Shown here: piece after piece, positions 10,774-18,638 of the stretch | Numbering within the stretch: the first letter of the stretch is position 1 | Layout: each line of letters opens with the position of its first letter | Origin: Serinibacter arcticus | GTDB lineage: Bacteria > Actinomycetota > Actinomycetes > Actinomycetales > Beutenbergiaceae | Length of the DNA stretch: 64,000 bases | Reading direction: 5' to 3' | Assembly: GCF_003121705.1 (NCBI RefSeq) | Contig: NZ_PYHR01000002.1 | Span: 1,302,001 to 1,366,000 of the forward strand | The notes under the pieces: generated by a model | Database searches by the model: none | Told to the model about the DNA's origin: nothing | Seen by the model: the letters and a program-made list of their open reading frames with translations, nothing else | Program-made: the position numbers and the translations under genes

Positions 10774-11679
10774 ATGCCGGAGCTGCCCGAGGTGGACGCG
10801 CTGGGTGCCTTCCTGCGGGAGCGCACCACCTCCCGCATGGTCGTGGCCGCGCACGTCGCCCAGATCGGCGCGCTGAAGACCTTCGCCCCGCCGCTGGACG
10901 ACGTCGTGGGCCGCGGGGTGGTCGGCGTCGAGCGGTACGGCAAGTGGCTCGCGATCGGCCTGGGCCCGCGCGGCGAGCTCGACCCGAGCGACGTCGAGCT
11001 GCACCTGGTCCTCCACCTCGCCAAGGCGGGCTGGCTGCGCTGGCGGGAGTCGATGCCTCCCGCGTCCACACCGAAGGGTCGTCCGATGGGACGCGCGGCC
11101 GGACCGCTCGCGCTGCGCGTGTGGTTCGACGACGACTCGGGCTTCGACCTCACCGAGGCCGGCACCCGCAAGCGGCTCGCCGTCCACCTGGTCACCGACC
11201 CGACGGCGATCGCCCCGATCGCCACGCTGGGGTTCGACCCCGTCACCGAGATGACGCCCGAGGCCCTCGGCGAGGCGCTCCGGCGCCGCAACCAGCAGAT
11301 CAAGGGTGCCCTGCGCGACCAGAGCCTGGTCGCCGGGATCGGCAACGCCTACAGCGACGAGATCCTGCACGCCGCCCGGATGTCCCCGTTCGCTCTCACG
11401 TCCTCGCTCACGGACGAGGACGTGGCCCGCCTCGCCGTCGCCACGACCGAGATCCTGCGCTCCGCCGTCGAGCAGTCGGCCGGCAAGCCGGCCGCCGAGC
11501 TCAAGGACTCCAAGCGGCGCGGGATGGCCGTCCACGGGCGCACCGGCGAGGCCTGCCCGGTGTGCGGCGACGTCGTGCGCGAGGTCTCGTTCGCCGACCG
11601 CAGCCTGCAGTACTGCGCCACCTGCCAGACCGGCGGGACGCCGCTGGCCGACCGCCGGATGTCGCGCCTGCTGCGCTAG
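10774..11679 (+). CDS. Fpg/Nei family DNA glycosylase/AP lyase
   Basis: A 301-aa base-excision repair enzyme that removes oxidised bases. It begins MPELPEV, so Pro2 is the expected nucleophile and Glu3 the acid. The helix-two-turn-helix is seen as GIGNAYSDEILHAARMSP, and the C-terminal zinc finger has CPVCGD and YCATCQ pairs. The substitution of the usual Fpg features around the void-filling loop makes assignment to Fpg or a Nei subtype uncertain, and actinobacteria often carry several Nei-like paralogues. The start is set by the obligatory MPE. Confidence 0.92.
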   Translation: MPELPEVDALGAFLRERTTSRMVVAAHVAQIGALKTFAPPLDDVVGRGVVGVERYGKWLAIGLGPRGELDPSDVELHLVLHLAKAGWLRWRESMPPASTPKGRPMGRAAGPLALRVWFDDDSGFDLTEAGTRKRLAVHLVTDPTAIAPIATLGFDPVTEMTPEALGEALRRRNQQIKGALRDQSLVAGIGNAYSDEILHAARMSPFALTSSLTDEDVARLAVATTEILRSAVEQSAGKPAAELKDSKRRGMAVHGRTGEACPVCGDVVREVSFADRSLQYCATCQTGGTPLADRRMSRLLR

Positions 11680-11755
11680 GTGCCGCGGCGACACGCCGCC
11701 GTCGTGCCGGATCCGATCGAGCCGACCGGCCCTCGCCGGGGAGCATGATGAGCGC

Positions 11756-12949
11756 GTGAGACGCAAGAAGAGCACGAACGACGCCGCCGCAGCCCCCGCC
11801 GCGACCACCGATCGGGCGGCCCCCGCGAGCACGGGTCTCGCGCCCCCCGCGCCGCCCCACCACTCCGACGCGGGCGCCAACCGCCCCCCGCGGTGGCTGC
11901 TGCGCGCGCTCGTGCTCACGGTCGTCGTCGTGTTCGTCGCGATCTTCACCTGGAACGCGCTCGGCTCGCTCAAGGGCCTCTTCGTCAACCTGCTGATCGC
12001 GATGTTCATCGCGCTCGCGCTGGAGCCCGTGGTGCTCTGGCTGGTGCGGCACGGCTGGAAGCGCGGCGCCGCCGCCTCCGCCGCGCTGTTCGGCTCGATC
12101 GTCGTGGCCGGCGGCGTGCTGGCGCTGTTCGGCAACCTGTTCGTGCAGCAGCTCGTCCAGCTCATCGAGGCGGCGCCGCAGACCTACGCCAACGTCGCGG
12201 AGTGGGTCGAGGGCCAGTTCGACGTCGCCGTGCCAGAGTCCGGCGACCTCGTCGACCAGGCGCTCAGCTCGTGGGGAGGCGACGTCGCGAGCGGCGCGCT
12301 GCTCCTGGGCTCGAGCATCGCGGGCGGGGTCATCGCGTTCCTGACGGTCATGCTCGTCACGTACTACCTGCTCGCCGCCGGCCCGAAGTTCCGGGCGACC
12401 ATCTGCCGCTACCTCACGCCGAGCCGGCAGCAGGAGGTGCTCCGGCTGTGGGAGGTGACGCAGACGAAGGTGTCGGACTTCCTCAGCACCCGCGTGGTGC
12501 TCGCCGCGATCGCGACGGTCGCCACGGCCGTCTTCCTGCTCATCCTCGGCACGCCGTACGCGCTCCCGCTCGCGCTGTTCACGGGCCTGGTCTCGCAGTT
12601 CATCCCGACGATCGGCACCTACCTCGGTGGTGCCCTGCCGATCGTGGTCGCCCTGACGTCGCAGGACCTGACCCGCGCTGTCGTCGTCGCGGCCTTCATC
12701 GTGGCCTACCAGCAGGTCGAGAACCTGTGGCTGGCCCCCAAGGTGTCGGAGAAGGCGCTGGAGATGAACCCGGCGGTGTCGTTCGTCGTCGTGCTCGGCT
12801 TCGGGGCGGTCTTCGGCCCGCTCGGCGCGTTCCTCGGGCTGCCGATCGCGGCGACCATCCAGGCCGTGGCGGGCACCTACCTGCGGCGCCACGAGCTCGT
12901 CAGCTCCCCGATGCTCGCCGATCCCGAGGCGGCGCCCGCCCGCACCTGA
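11756..12949 (+). CDS. AI-2E family transporter (TqsA/PerM-like permease)
   Basis: A 397-aa membrane protein. After about 45 disordered residues come a first helix pair (LLRALVLTVVVVFVAIFTW, LFVNLLIAMFIALALEPVV), a long amphipathic periplasmic-side stretch and five further C-terminal helices. The segments SQFIPTIGTYLGGALP and NPAVSFVVVLGFGAVFGPLGAFLGLP are hallmark AI-2E family motifs. Members have been linked to export of autoinducer-2 or to Na+/H+ exchange, so the substrate here is not known. GTG 11756 is taken as the start because the frame begins naturally with VRRKKS. Confidence 0.87.
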   Translation: MRRKKSTNDAAAAPAATTDRAAPASTGLAPPAPPHHSDAGANRPPRWLLRALVLTVVVVFVAIFTWNALGSLKGLFVNLLIAMFIALALEPVVLWLVRHGWKRGAAASAALFGSIVVAGGVLALFGNLFVQQLVQLIEAAPQTYANVAEWVEGQFDVAVPESGDLVDQALSSWGGDVASGALLLGSSIAGGVIAFLTVMLVTYYLLAAGPKFRATICRYLTPSRQQEVLRLWEVTQTKVSDFLSTRVVLAAIATVATAVFLLILGTPYALPLALFTGLVSQFIPTIGTYLGGALPIVVALTSQDLTRAVVVAAFIVAYQQVENLWLAPKVSEKALEMNPAVSFVVVLGFGAVFGPLGAFLGLPIAATIQAVAGTYLRRHELVSSPMLADPEAAPART

Positions 12950-13010
12950 GAACGACGCCACGGGGGGTGCGGTCCTGGCCAGCGACGAGCGTGAGTGCCA
13001 TGGTGGCCCG

Positions 13011-13817
13011 ATGAACAGCGCCACCGCGAGCAGCGGACCCTCCAGCCGGCAGGTCAGCAGCGTCTGGGAGAAGGTGGCCCGCACGGGCTACGCCGTCAGC
13101 GGCCTCATCCACGTGCTGCTGGGCGTCACCATCGCCCGGATCGGGCTCGGATCGGGCGGCGAGGCCGATCAGAGCGCCGCCCTCGGCCAGATCGCGGCGG
13201 CGCCGTTCGGGGCCGCCGTCCTGTGGATCGCCGTCGTCGCGTTCGTCGGGCTCGGCGCCTGGCAGATCGCCGACGCCCTCGCCTCGCACCACGAGTCCTC
13301 CGACCGCGCCAAGGCGGTGGGCAAGGCGGTCCTGTACCTGTCCCTCGCGTTCACCGCGGGCTCGCTCGTCATCGGCGCCGGCGGCAGCTCGGGCGGGTCC
13401 CAGGACGACAAGGCCCAGGGCCTGGCCGCCGGCCTGATGGGTGCCCCCGCGGGGCGGATCCTCGTCGGCGTGGTCGGCCTGGGGATCCTGGCCGGTGGCG
13501 CCTACCACGTGTACAAGGGCGCGAAGAAGAAGTTCCTCGAGGACCTCCAGGCCACACCCGGCGGCGAGCTGGGCCGCGGCGTCCGCCTCCTCGGCACGAT
13601 CGGCTACATCGCCAAGGGCGTGGCGCTCGCCGTCGTCGGCGTGCTGTTCGTGCTCGCGGCGGCGACCGCCGACCCGGCCCAGGCGCAGGGCATCGACGGC
13701 GCCGTCGAGACGCTGCTCGGGGCTCCCGGCGGGCCGGTCGTGGTGGTGCTCGTGGGGATCGGGTTCGCCGCGTTCGGCGTGTACTCCTTCGCCCGGGCGC
13801 GCTACGCGAAGATGTGA
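13011..13817 (+). CDS. DUF1206 membrane protein
   Basis: A 268-aa protein with three repeated two-helix units, the mark of DUF1206. The repeats open similarly: EKVARTGYAVSGLIHVLLGV, AKAVGKAVLYLSLAFTAGSL and GRGVRLLGTIGYIAKGVALA. About six membrane helices are predicted. No activity is known for the family. ATG 13011 is the start, and its stop overlaps the GTG of the PAP2 gene, so the two are translated together. Confidence 0.85.
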   Translation: MNSATASSGPSSRQVSSVWEKVARTGYAVSGLIHVLLGVTIARIGLGSGGEADQSAALGQIAAAPFGAAVLWIAVVAFVGLGAWQIADALASHHESSDRAKAVGKAVLYLSLAFTAGSLVIGAGGSSGGSQDDKAQGLAAGLMGAPAGRILVGVVGLGILAGGAYHVYKGAKKKFLEDLQATPGGELGRGVRLLGTIGYIAKGVALAVVGVLFVLAAATADPAQAQGIDGAVETLLGAPGGPVVVVLVGIGFAAFGVYSFARARYAKM

Positions 13818-14530
13818 GTGACGTGACCTCCTCATCCCGGCCGACCACGACCCCGGCCTCACGCCCGAGCCCGGCCGACGTGGGCGGCACCATCGCCCGG
13901 ACCGTGATCGTCCCGGCGATGGTGGTGTGGTCCGTGATCGTCGGCCTCGGCTTCATCGTCAAGGCGATCGATCCCGCCGTCGACCCGGCCGTCAACGAGG
14001 CGCTGGCTGCGGCCCGCACCCCCGCGTGGGACCAGATCACCGCCGTCCTGTCGGGGATCGCGACGACGGAGGTGCTCAGCGCCACCTGCGCCGTCGTGGT
14101 CCTCGTCCTCTGGGCGATCACGCGGGAGTGGTGGTACGCGATCGTGCCGGCCGTCTCGCTCGCGACCCAGACCGCGATCTTCCTCACCAGCTCGCTCGTC
14201 GTGGGTCGGGAGCGGCCGGAGGTCGAGCAGCTCGACCACTCTCCCCCGACCTCCAGCTTCCCCAGCGGCCACACGGGGGCGTCGACGGCGTTCTACCTCG
14301 CGCTGGCGGTGTGCGCGTCGCGGCTGCGCAGCACCGCCCTGCGCTGGACGGCCTGGGTGCTGTGCGCCCTCGTGCCGATCGCGGTGGCGTTCGCGCGCGT
14401 CTACCGCGGCATGCACCATCCGACCGACGTGCTCGGCGGATTCGCGGTCGGCATCGCGTGCGCCTGGATCGCCTCGCGCTACCTGGCCCGCGTGACCCAC
14501 CTCGTGGGGAGCGCGCCCGTCCGGGCGTGA
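13814..14530 (+). CDS. PAP2 family membrane phosphatase
   Basis: A 238-aa lipid-phosphate phosphatase. The three family motifs are present: GRERPEVEQL for motif 1, FPSGHTG for motif 2 and RVYRGMHHPTDVLGG for motif 3, with the catalytic His in the last. Five or six membrane helices surround them. Likely substrates are undecaprenyl pyrophosphate or phosphatidic acid, which would place it in cell-wall carrier recycling or lipid turnover, but the sequence does not decide. GTG 13814 overlaps the stop of the DUF1206 gene; a second GTG at 13823 is a possible alternative. Confidence 0.88.
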   Translation: MSDVTSSSRPTTTPASRPSPADVGGTIARTVIVPAMVVWSVIVGLGFIVKAIDPAVDPAVNEALAAARTPAWDQITAVLSGIATTEVLSATCAVVVLVLWAITREWWYAIVPAVSLATQTAIFLTSSLVVGRERPEVEQLDHSPPTSSFPSGHTGASTAFYLALAVCASRLRSTALRWTAWVLCALVPIAVAFARVYRGMHHPTDVLGGFAVGIACAWIASRYLARVTHLVGSAPVRA

Positions 14531-14612
14531 GGACCGTGTCGATCGAGGTGCGCGGGGGCGACCCCGGGTCCTCGTTCACCTCCCGGACACCAGGACCTGC
14601 CACCCTGGCGCC

Positions 14613-15878
14613 GTGATCGCACCTGCCCGCGTCCTCCGCCGGACGCTGGGGACGGTCGACGCCGTCGCGATCGGGCTGGCGGCGATGCTCGGCGCCGGGG
14701 TCTTCTCGGTCTTCGGACCGGCAGCCGCCGCGGCGGGCGACGCCCTCGTGCCGGCGCTGGCGATCGCCGCCGTCGTGGCAGCCCTCAACGCCGCCGCGAC
14801 GGCGCAGCTCGCCGCGGCGTCCCCCGTGGCCGGCGGCGCCTACGCGTACGGACGAGAGCGGCTGGGCCCGTGGCCCGGGTTCGTCGCCGGGTGGGGTTTC
14901 GTCATCGGCAAGACGGCGAGCTGCGCCGCGATCGCCTGGACCCTCGGCGCCCATGCGCTTCCTGGACACGAACGGTGGGTGGCCGCCGTCGCCGTCGTCG
15001 TCCTGGCCCTGGTCAACCTCGGCGGGGTGACGCGGACCGCCCGGACGGCGCGCGTGCTCGCCGTCCTCGTAGTGACGGCGCTCCTCGCCGTCGTGGTGGT
15101 GGGGCTCGGGCTGCCGCCCGCCGACGTACCCTCCGACGACGTCCCGCCCGCCGGTTGGACCGCCGGGGGCGTGCTGCAGGCCGCCGGGCTGCTGTTCTTC
15201 GCCTTCGCCGGCTACGCCCGGGTGGCGACGCTCGGAGAGGAGGTGCGCGACCCTCGCCGCACGATCCCGCGAGCGGTCGCCCTCAGCCTGGGCGTGGTCC
15301 TCGTGATCTACGCCGCGCTCGCCCTCGTGCTGCAGCGATCTCTGGGGGCCGGGCTCGCGACGACGACGGCACCCCTGACCGACCTGGCCGAGGAGGCCAT
15401 CGGCGCACCGGGCACGGCAGCGATCCGTGCCGTGGCCGTGCTGGCGTGCGCGGCCTCGCTGCTCGCGCTGCAGGCCGGGGTGGGGCGCACGGCCCTGGCG
15501 ATGGCTCGCGAGGGCGACCTGCCGCGCCCGCTCGCCCACCTGAGCTCGCGCGGAGTCCCCGCCCGCGGGGAGGTCGCCGTCGCCGTCGTCGTGACCGCGG
15601 CCGTGCTGGTGGTGGACCTGCGCGGGCTCGTCGCCTTCTCCTCGTTCGGCGTGCTGGTCTACTACGGCGTCGCGAACCTGGCGGCCTTCACGCAGCCGCG
15701 CGAGGAGCGCCGCCTACCGCGCGCGTTCGCCGTGCTGGGGGCGCTGGCCTGCCTGGCTCTCGTCACCACCCTGCCGGGGGAAGCGGTGCTCGTCGGGCTG
15801 GGAGTGCTGGCGCTGGGGGTGGTCGGCCGCCTGCTGACGGTGGGGACTGTCGGCCGGGTGCGACGGCTGCCACGATGA
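14613..15878 (+). CDS. APC superfamily amino-acid permease
   Basis: A 421-aa transporter with about twelve predicted membrane helices. The first helix carries the substrate-site motif GLAAMLGAGVFSVFGPAA, characteristic of APC-type secondary amino-acid/cation transporters. The conserved FFAFAGYARVATLGEEVRDP marks helix 6 and the loop behind it. The start is GTG 14613. The next acetyltransferase gene begins only 4 bp after the stop, so the two may form an operon. The substrate is unknown. Confidence 0.88.
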   Translation: MIAPARVLRRTLGTVDAVAIGLAAMLGAGVFSVFGPAAAAAGDALVPALAIAAVVAALNAAATAQLAAASPVAGGAYAYGRERLGPWPGFVAGWGFVIGKTASCAAIAWTLGAHALPGHERWVAAVAVVVLALVNLGGVTRTARTARVLAVLVVTALLAVVVVGLGLPPADVPSDDVPPAGWTAGGVLQAAGLLFFAFAGYARVATLGEEVRDPRRTIPRAVALSLGVVLVIYAALALVLQRSLGAGLATTTAPLTDLAEEAIGAPGTAAIRAVAVLACAASLLALQAGVGRTALAMAREGDLPRPLAHLSSRGVPARGEVAVAVVVTAAVLVVDLRGLVAFSSFGVLVYYGVANLAAFTQPREERRLPRAFAVLGALACLALVTTLPGEAVLVGLGVLALGVVGRLLTVGTVGRVRRLPR

Positions 15879-15882
15879 GGCG

Positions 15883-16455
15883 ATGACGATCGAGGTGCGC
15901 CCGGCGACCAGCTTCGCCGACGTGCGGACGCTGGTCGGACCGAAGCGGCCCGACGCGAACGTGTGCTGGTGCCTGAGCTACCGCGTCCCGGCCAGGGAGA
16001 ACGCCTCGCTGACGGGGCCCGCTCGCGGCGAGCGGGTGCGCGGTCTCCTCCGGCAGGAGGTCCCGCCCGGCGTGCTGGCCTACGACGGTGACGAGCCCGT
16101 CGGGTGGGCGGCGATCCACCCGCGCGCGAGCACGTCCTTCGCGACGAACCGGCGGATCCCGCACGTCGACGACCTCCCGGTCTGGTCGCTGTGGTGCGTG
16201 CGGGTGCGACCCGGGCACCGCGGCTCCGGCATCTCGCACGACCTCGTGGCCGGCGCGGTCGACCTGGCGCGCGAGCACGGGGCGCCGGTCGTGGAGGCCT
16301 ACCCCGTGGACAACGACGGCGCGAAGGTCGACCTGACGATGGCGTACGTCGGTACCCGCTCGCTCTTCGAGAAGGCAGGCTTCACGTGGGTCGCCGACAC
16401 GACCTCCGTGCTCAACGGCTTCTCGCGCGTGCTGATGCGGCTCGACCTCCGCTGA
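15883..16455 (+). CDS. GNAT family N-acetyltransferase
   Basis: A 190-aa GNAT protein. Motif A is VRVRPGHRGSGISHDLVAGAV around residues 106-126. The segment CWCLSYRVPARENA and the C-terminal SLFEKAGFTWVADT resemble the group of GNATs annotated in actinobacteria without a known substrate. The enzyme should acetylate a small molecule or peptide in the cytoplasm. It is 4 bp behind the permease gene, which raises the possibility that it acts on the imported compound. That is inference only. Confidence 0.83.
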   Translation: MTIEVRPATSFADVRTLVGPKRPDANVCWCLSYRVPARENASLTGPARGERVRGLLRQEVPPGVLAYDGDEPVGWAAIHPRASTSFATNRRIPHVDDLPVWSLWCVRVRPGHRGSGISHDLVAGAVDLAREHGAPVVEAYPVDNDGAKVDLTMAYVGTRSLFEKAGFTWVADTTSVLNGFSRVLMRLDLR

Positions 16456-16500
16456 GGTCGGTGCCGACGCGCCCGCACGGTGACCGTACCGGCCATCGGT

Positions 16501-16516
16501 TCGAACGAGCGTACGA
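16501..16516 (+). promoter_or_regulatory. LexA (SOS) box
   Basis: TCGAACGAGCGTACGA matches the actinobacterial SOS operator TCGAAC-N4-GTTCGA with a single mismatch. It sits 7 bp before the start codon of the DNA polymerase IV gene, where bound LexA would block transcription or initiation. Its position in front of a translesion polymerase supports function. Confidence 0.75.
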
Positions 16517-16523
16517 TGACGAC

Positions 16524-17567
16524 GTGACACGTGGACCCCTGCTGCACGCCGACGCCGACGCCTTCTTCGCCTCGGTGGCCCTGCGCACGCGCCCCGAGCT
16601 GATCGACCGACCCGTCGCCGTCGTCGCGCACGTCGTCGTGGCCTGCGCGAGCTACCCCGCCCGCGCCCGCGGGGTCCGCGCCGGCATGCACGTGGACGAG
16701 GCGCAGACGCGCTGCCCCGGCCTGGTGATGCTCGACGTGCCGCAGGCCGAGATCGAGGAGGTGGGCGACGCGCTGCTGGCCCTCTTCCACGAGCACGCGG
16801 CCGCCGTCGAGCCCGGATCGATCGAGGAGGCCTTCCTCGACACCGGGGCCGCCGACGTCGAGGAGGCGGTCGCCGTCGCCCGCAGCCTGCGACGTCGGGC
16901 GGCGACCGAGCTCGGCATCCCCCTCACCGTCGGGGTCGGCCGGACGAAGCTGATGGCCAAGCTCGCCTCGCGCGCCGGCAAGCCCGACGGCCTGCACGTC
17001 ATCGACGCCGCGCGCGAGGCCGAGCTGCGGTCGACGCTCGCGCCGTCGGAGATCTGGGGCATCGGGCCGCGGACCGTCGCCCGGCTGGGCGATCTCGGCG
17101 TCGTCACGCTGGCCGACGTCGACCGGGTGGCGCCCGCCGAGCTGCACCAGACGTGCGGGACGGCGATGGCGCGCCGGCTGCTCCAGATCCGCGAGGGGAC
17201 CGACGACGCCGTCGTCCGCCCCGTGACGCGGCGCGCCTCGTTCAGCGCGAGCGGCGCCACCGCCGGCTACGCCCGCCCCGACCGCACACCGCAGGAGCTG
17301 CTCGAGACCTGCGTGGGCCGGGTCTGCCACCGCGCCGAGCGGTCCGGGCTCGCCGGCTCGGTGCTCGCCGTCACGCTCACGCCCGAGACCGGTGAGCGGG
17401 TGCGCGTGCTGCGGACCGGGGTCCCGGAGGCGACGGCGGAGCCGGCCACGTGGAGCCCGCTCGCGCGCGATCTGCTCGAGCGGGCGCCCGTCCCGCGACT
17501 GACCGGACTCGGCGTCACGCTCGAGCGGCTCGTGCCCGTCGACCAGGTGCAGGGCGCGCTGTTCTGA
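16524..17567 (+). CDS. dinB: DNA polymerase IV (Y family), SOS-type
   Basis: A 347-aa translesion DNA polymerase. The N-terminal motif is LLHADADAFFASVAL with the first metal-binding Asp, followed by CASYPARARGVRAGM, the finger region. The thumb helix-hairpin-helix region is WGIGPRTVARLGDLGV. The catalytic D-E pair normally read as SIDEAF is SIEEAF here, so the second metal-binding Asp is Glu. Translation begins at GTG 16524. A LexA box overlaps the promoter region, so DNA damage should induce it. No C-terminal beta-clamp peptide is obvious beyond QVQGALF, which does resemble a QLxxLF clamp motif. Confidence 0.9.
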   Translation: MTRGPLLHADADAFFASVALRTRPELIDRPVAVVAHVVVACASYPARARGVRAGMHVDEAQTRCPGLVMLDVPQAEIEEVGDALLALFHEHAAAVEPGSIEEAFLDTGAADVEEAVAVARSLRRRAATELGIPLTVGVGRTKLMAKLASRAGKPDGLHVIDAAREAELRSTLAPSEIWGIGPRTVARLGDLGVVTLADVDRVAPAELHQTCGTAMARRLLQIREGTDDAVVRPVTRRASFSASGATAGYARPDRTPQELLETCVGRVCHRAERSGLAGSVLAVTLTPETGERVRVLRTGVPEATAEPATWSPLARDLLERAPVPRLTGLGVTLERLVPVDQVQGALF

Positions 17568-17583
17568 GCCTCGCGGCGGAGAC

Positions 17584-18546
17584 TCAGGCGCCCGTGCGGC
17601 GGGCCCGGCGCACGCCGAGGAACACGGCGGCCGCGACCACGATCGCGACGACGGCCAGGCTCGCCCACGGCACGGAGACGACCGAGGCCGAGGCGGTGCT
17701 CGCCTCGGCGACCGCGCCGTCGATCCCCTCGGGGGTGACGTGGACGTCGACGTCGACGGGGCCGACCAGCCACGACGTGACCAGGTCGACCTCCACCGGC
17801 AGGGAGCTGCCCGGCATCAGCTCGACCCGCTCGGCCACCGCCCGGGCCGACCCGACGAGGCCGCCGGCCTCCGTCGCGGCGGTGACGACGGCGCGCACGT
17901 TGCCGGTGTTGGTGACCGTGTAGGCCACCGAGACGGCCGGCGGTTCGAGCGGGTTGAGCGACGGCGTCACGCTCGTGACGACGTCGCCCACCTCGACGGC
18001 CAGCGTCGTCTCCCCCGCCACGCGCACGTGGATCCGGGAGCCGAGCCGACGGTCGAGGCGCACCTCGCCGTCGCCCGCCTGGACGGAGGAGGTGACGATC
18101 CCGCCGGGGTGGTCGCCGGGCGAGGCGTCCGCCGGGACGGTGATCGTGAAGGGCACCTCGACGGTCTGCGCACCGTCGAGGTGGATCGAGGTGACCGGGG
18201 ACGTGACCCACGCCCCCAGGTCGAGGGAGGTCTCGCCGTCCGGCAGGAGGTCGAGGTGGCCCGACGGCGTCGTGTAGCCGTCGGCCGCGTAGACGGCGAG
18301 GTCGAGCGGGACCGCCCCGAGGTTGGTCACCACGAGGGCGTCCTCGACGACGGCCCCTGGGTCCAGCTCGTAGGCGAAGTTGGGACGCCCGGCGCCCTGG
18401 GCGTTGTCGGCCGGGCGCACGCTCCAGGCGAGCTCACCCTGGGCGGCGGCGTCGGTCGCGGCCGGCGCGGCGAGCGCGGTGCCGCCGGGCAGGAGGAGCG
18501 TCGCGGCGAGCAGGAGGCCGGCGAGCACGGGGGTGGGGCGGGTCAT
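17584..18546 (-). CDS. DUF916 (WxL-interacting type) surface protein with membrane anchor
   Basis: A 320-aa exported protein. A signal peptide (TPVLAGLLLAATLLLPGGTALA) precedes a DUF916-like domain (about 30-160) that reads GELAWSVRPADNAQ ... FAYELDPGAVVEDALVVTNL. An Ig-like domain follows (about 160-280), then a C-terminal helix near 290-310 and an RRARR tail, so it is membrane anchored facing out. In Firmicutes such proteins bind peptidoglycan and the WxL domain of partner proteins. It lies 92 bp behind the HtaA-WxL gene, separated by a 17-bp hairpin, and is convergent with dinB (16 bp between stops). Confidence 0.83.
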   Translation of the reverse strand: MTRPTPVLAGLLLAATLLLPGGTALAAPAATDAAAQGELAWSVRPADNAQGAGRPNFAYELDPGAVVEDALVVTNLGAVPLDLAVYAADGYTTPSGHLDLLPDGETSLDLGAWVTSPVTSIHLDGAQTVEVPFTITVPADASPGDHPGGIVTSSVQAGDGEVRLDRRLGSRIHVRVAGETTLAVEVGDVVTSVTPSLNPLEPPAVSVAYTVTNTGNVRAVVTAATEAGGLVGSARAVAERVELMPGSSLPVEVDLVTSWLVGPVDVDVHVTPEGIDGAVAEASTASASVVSVPWASLAVVAIVVAAAVFLGVRRARRTGA

Positions 18547-18583
18547 CGGTGGTCCTTCTCGTGACGCGTGCGGGAGGATGTCG

Positions 18584-18624
18584 GCGGGAGGTTCCCTGCG
18601 GTGTCGACGCAGGGAACCTCCCGC
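18584..18624 (-). terminator. 17-bp hairpin between the HtaA-WxL and DUF916 genes
   Basis: A perfect 17-bp inverted repeat (arms 18584-18600 and 18608-18624, GCGGGAGGTTCCCTGCG and its complement) closes a 7-base loop. There is no following T run on the minus strand. It may be a partial terminator or an mRNA-stabilising element that sets the ratio of the two gene products. Confidence 0.7.
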
Positions 18625-18638
18625 TGACGTCAGCGGCC

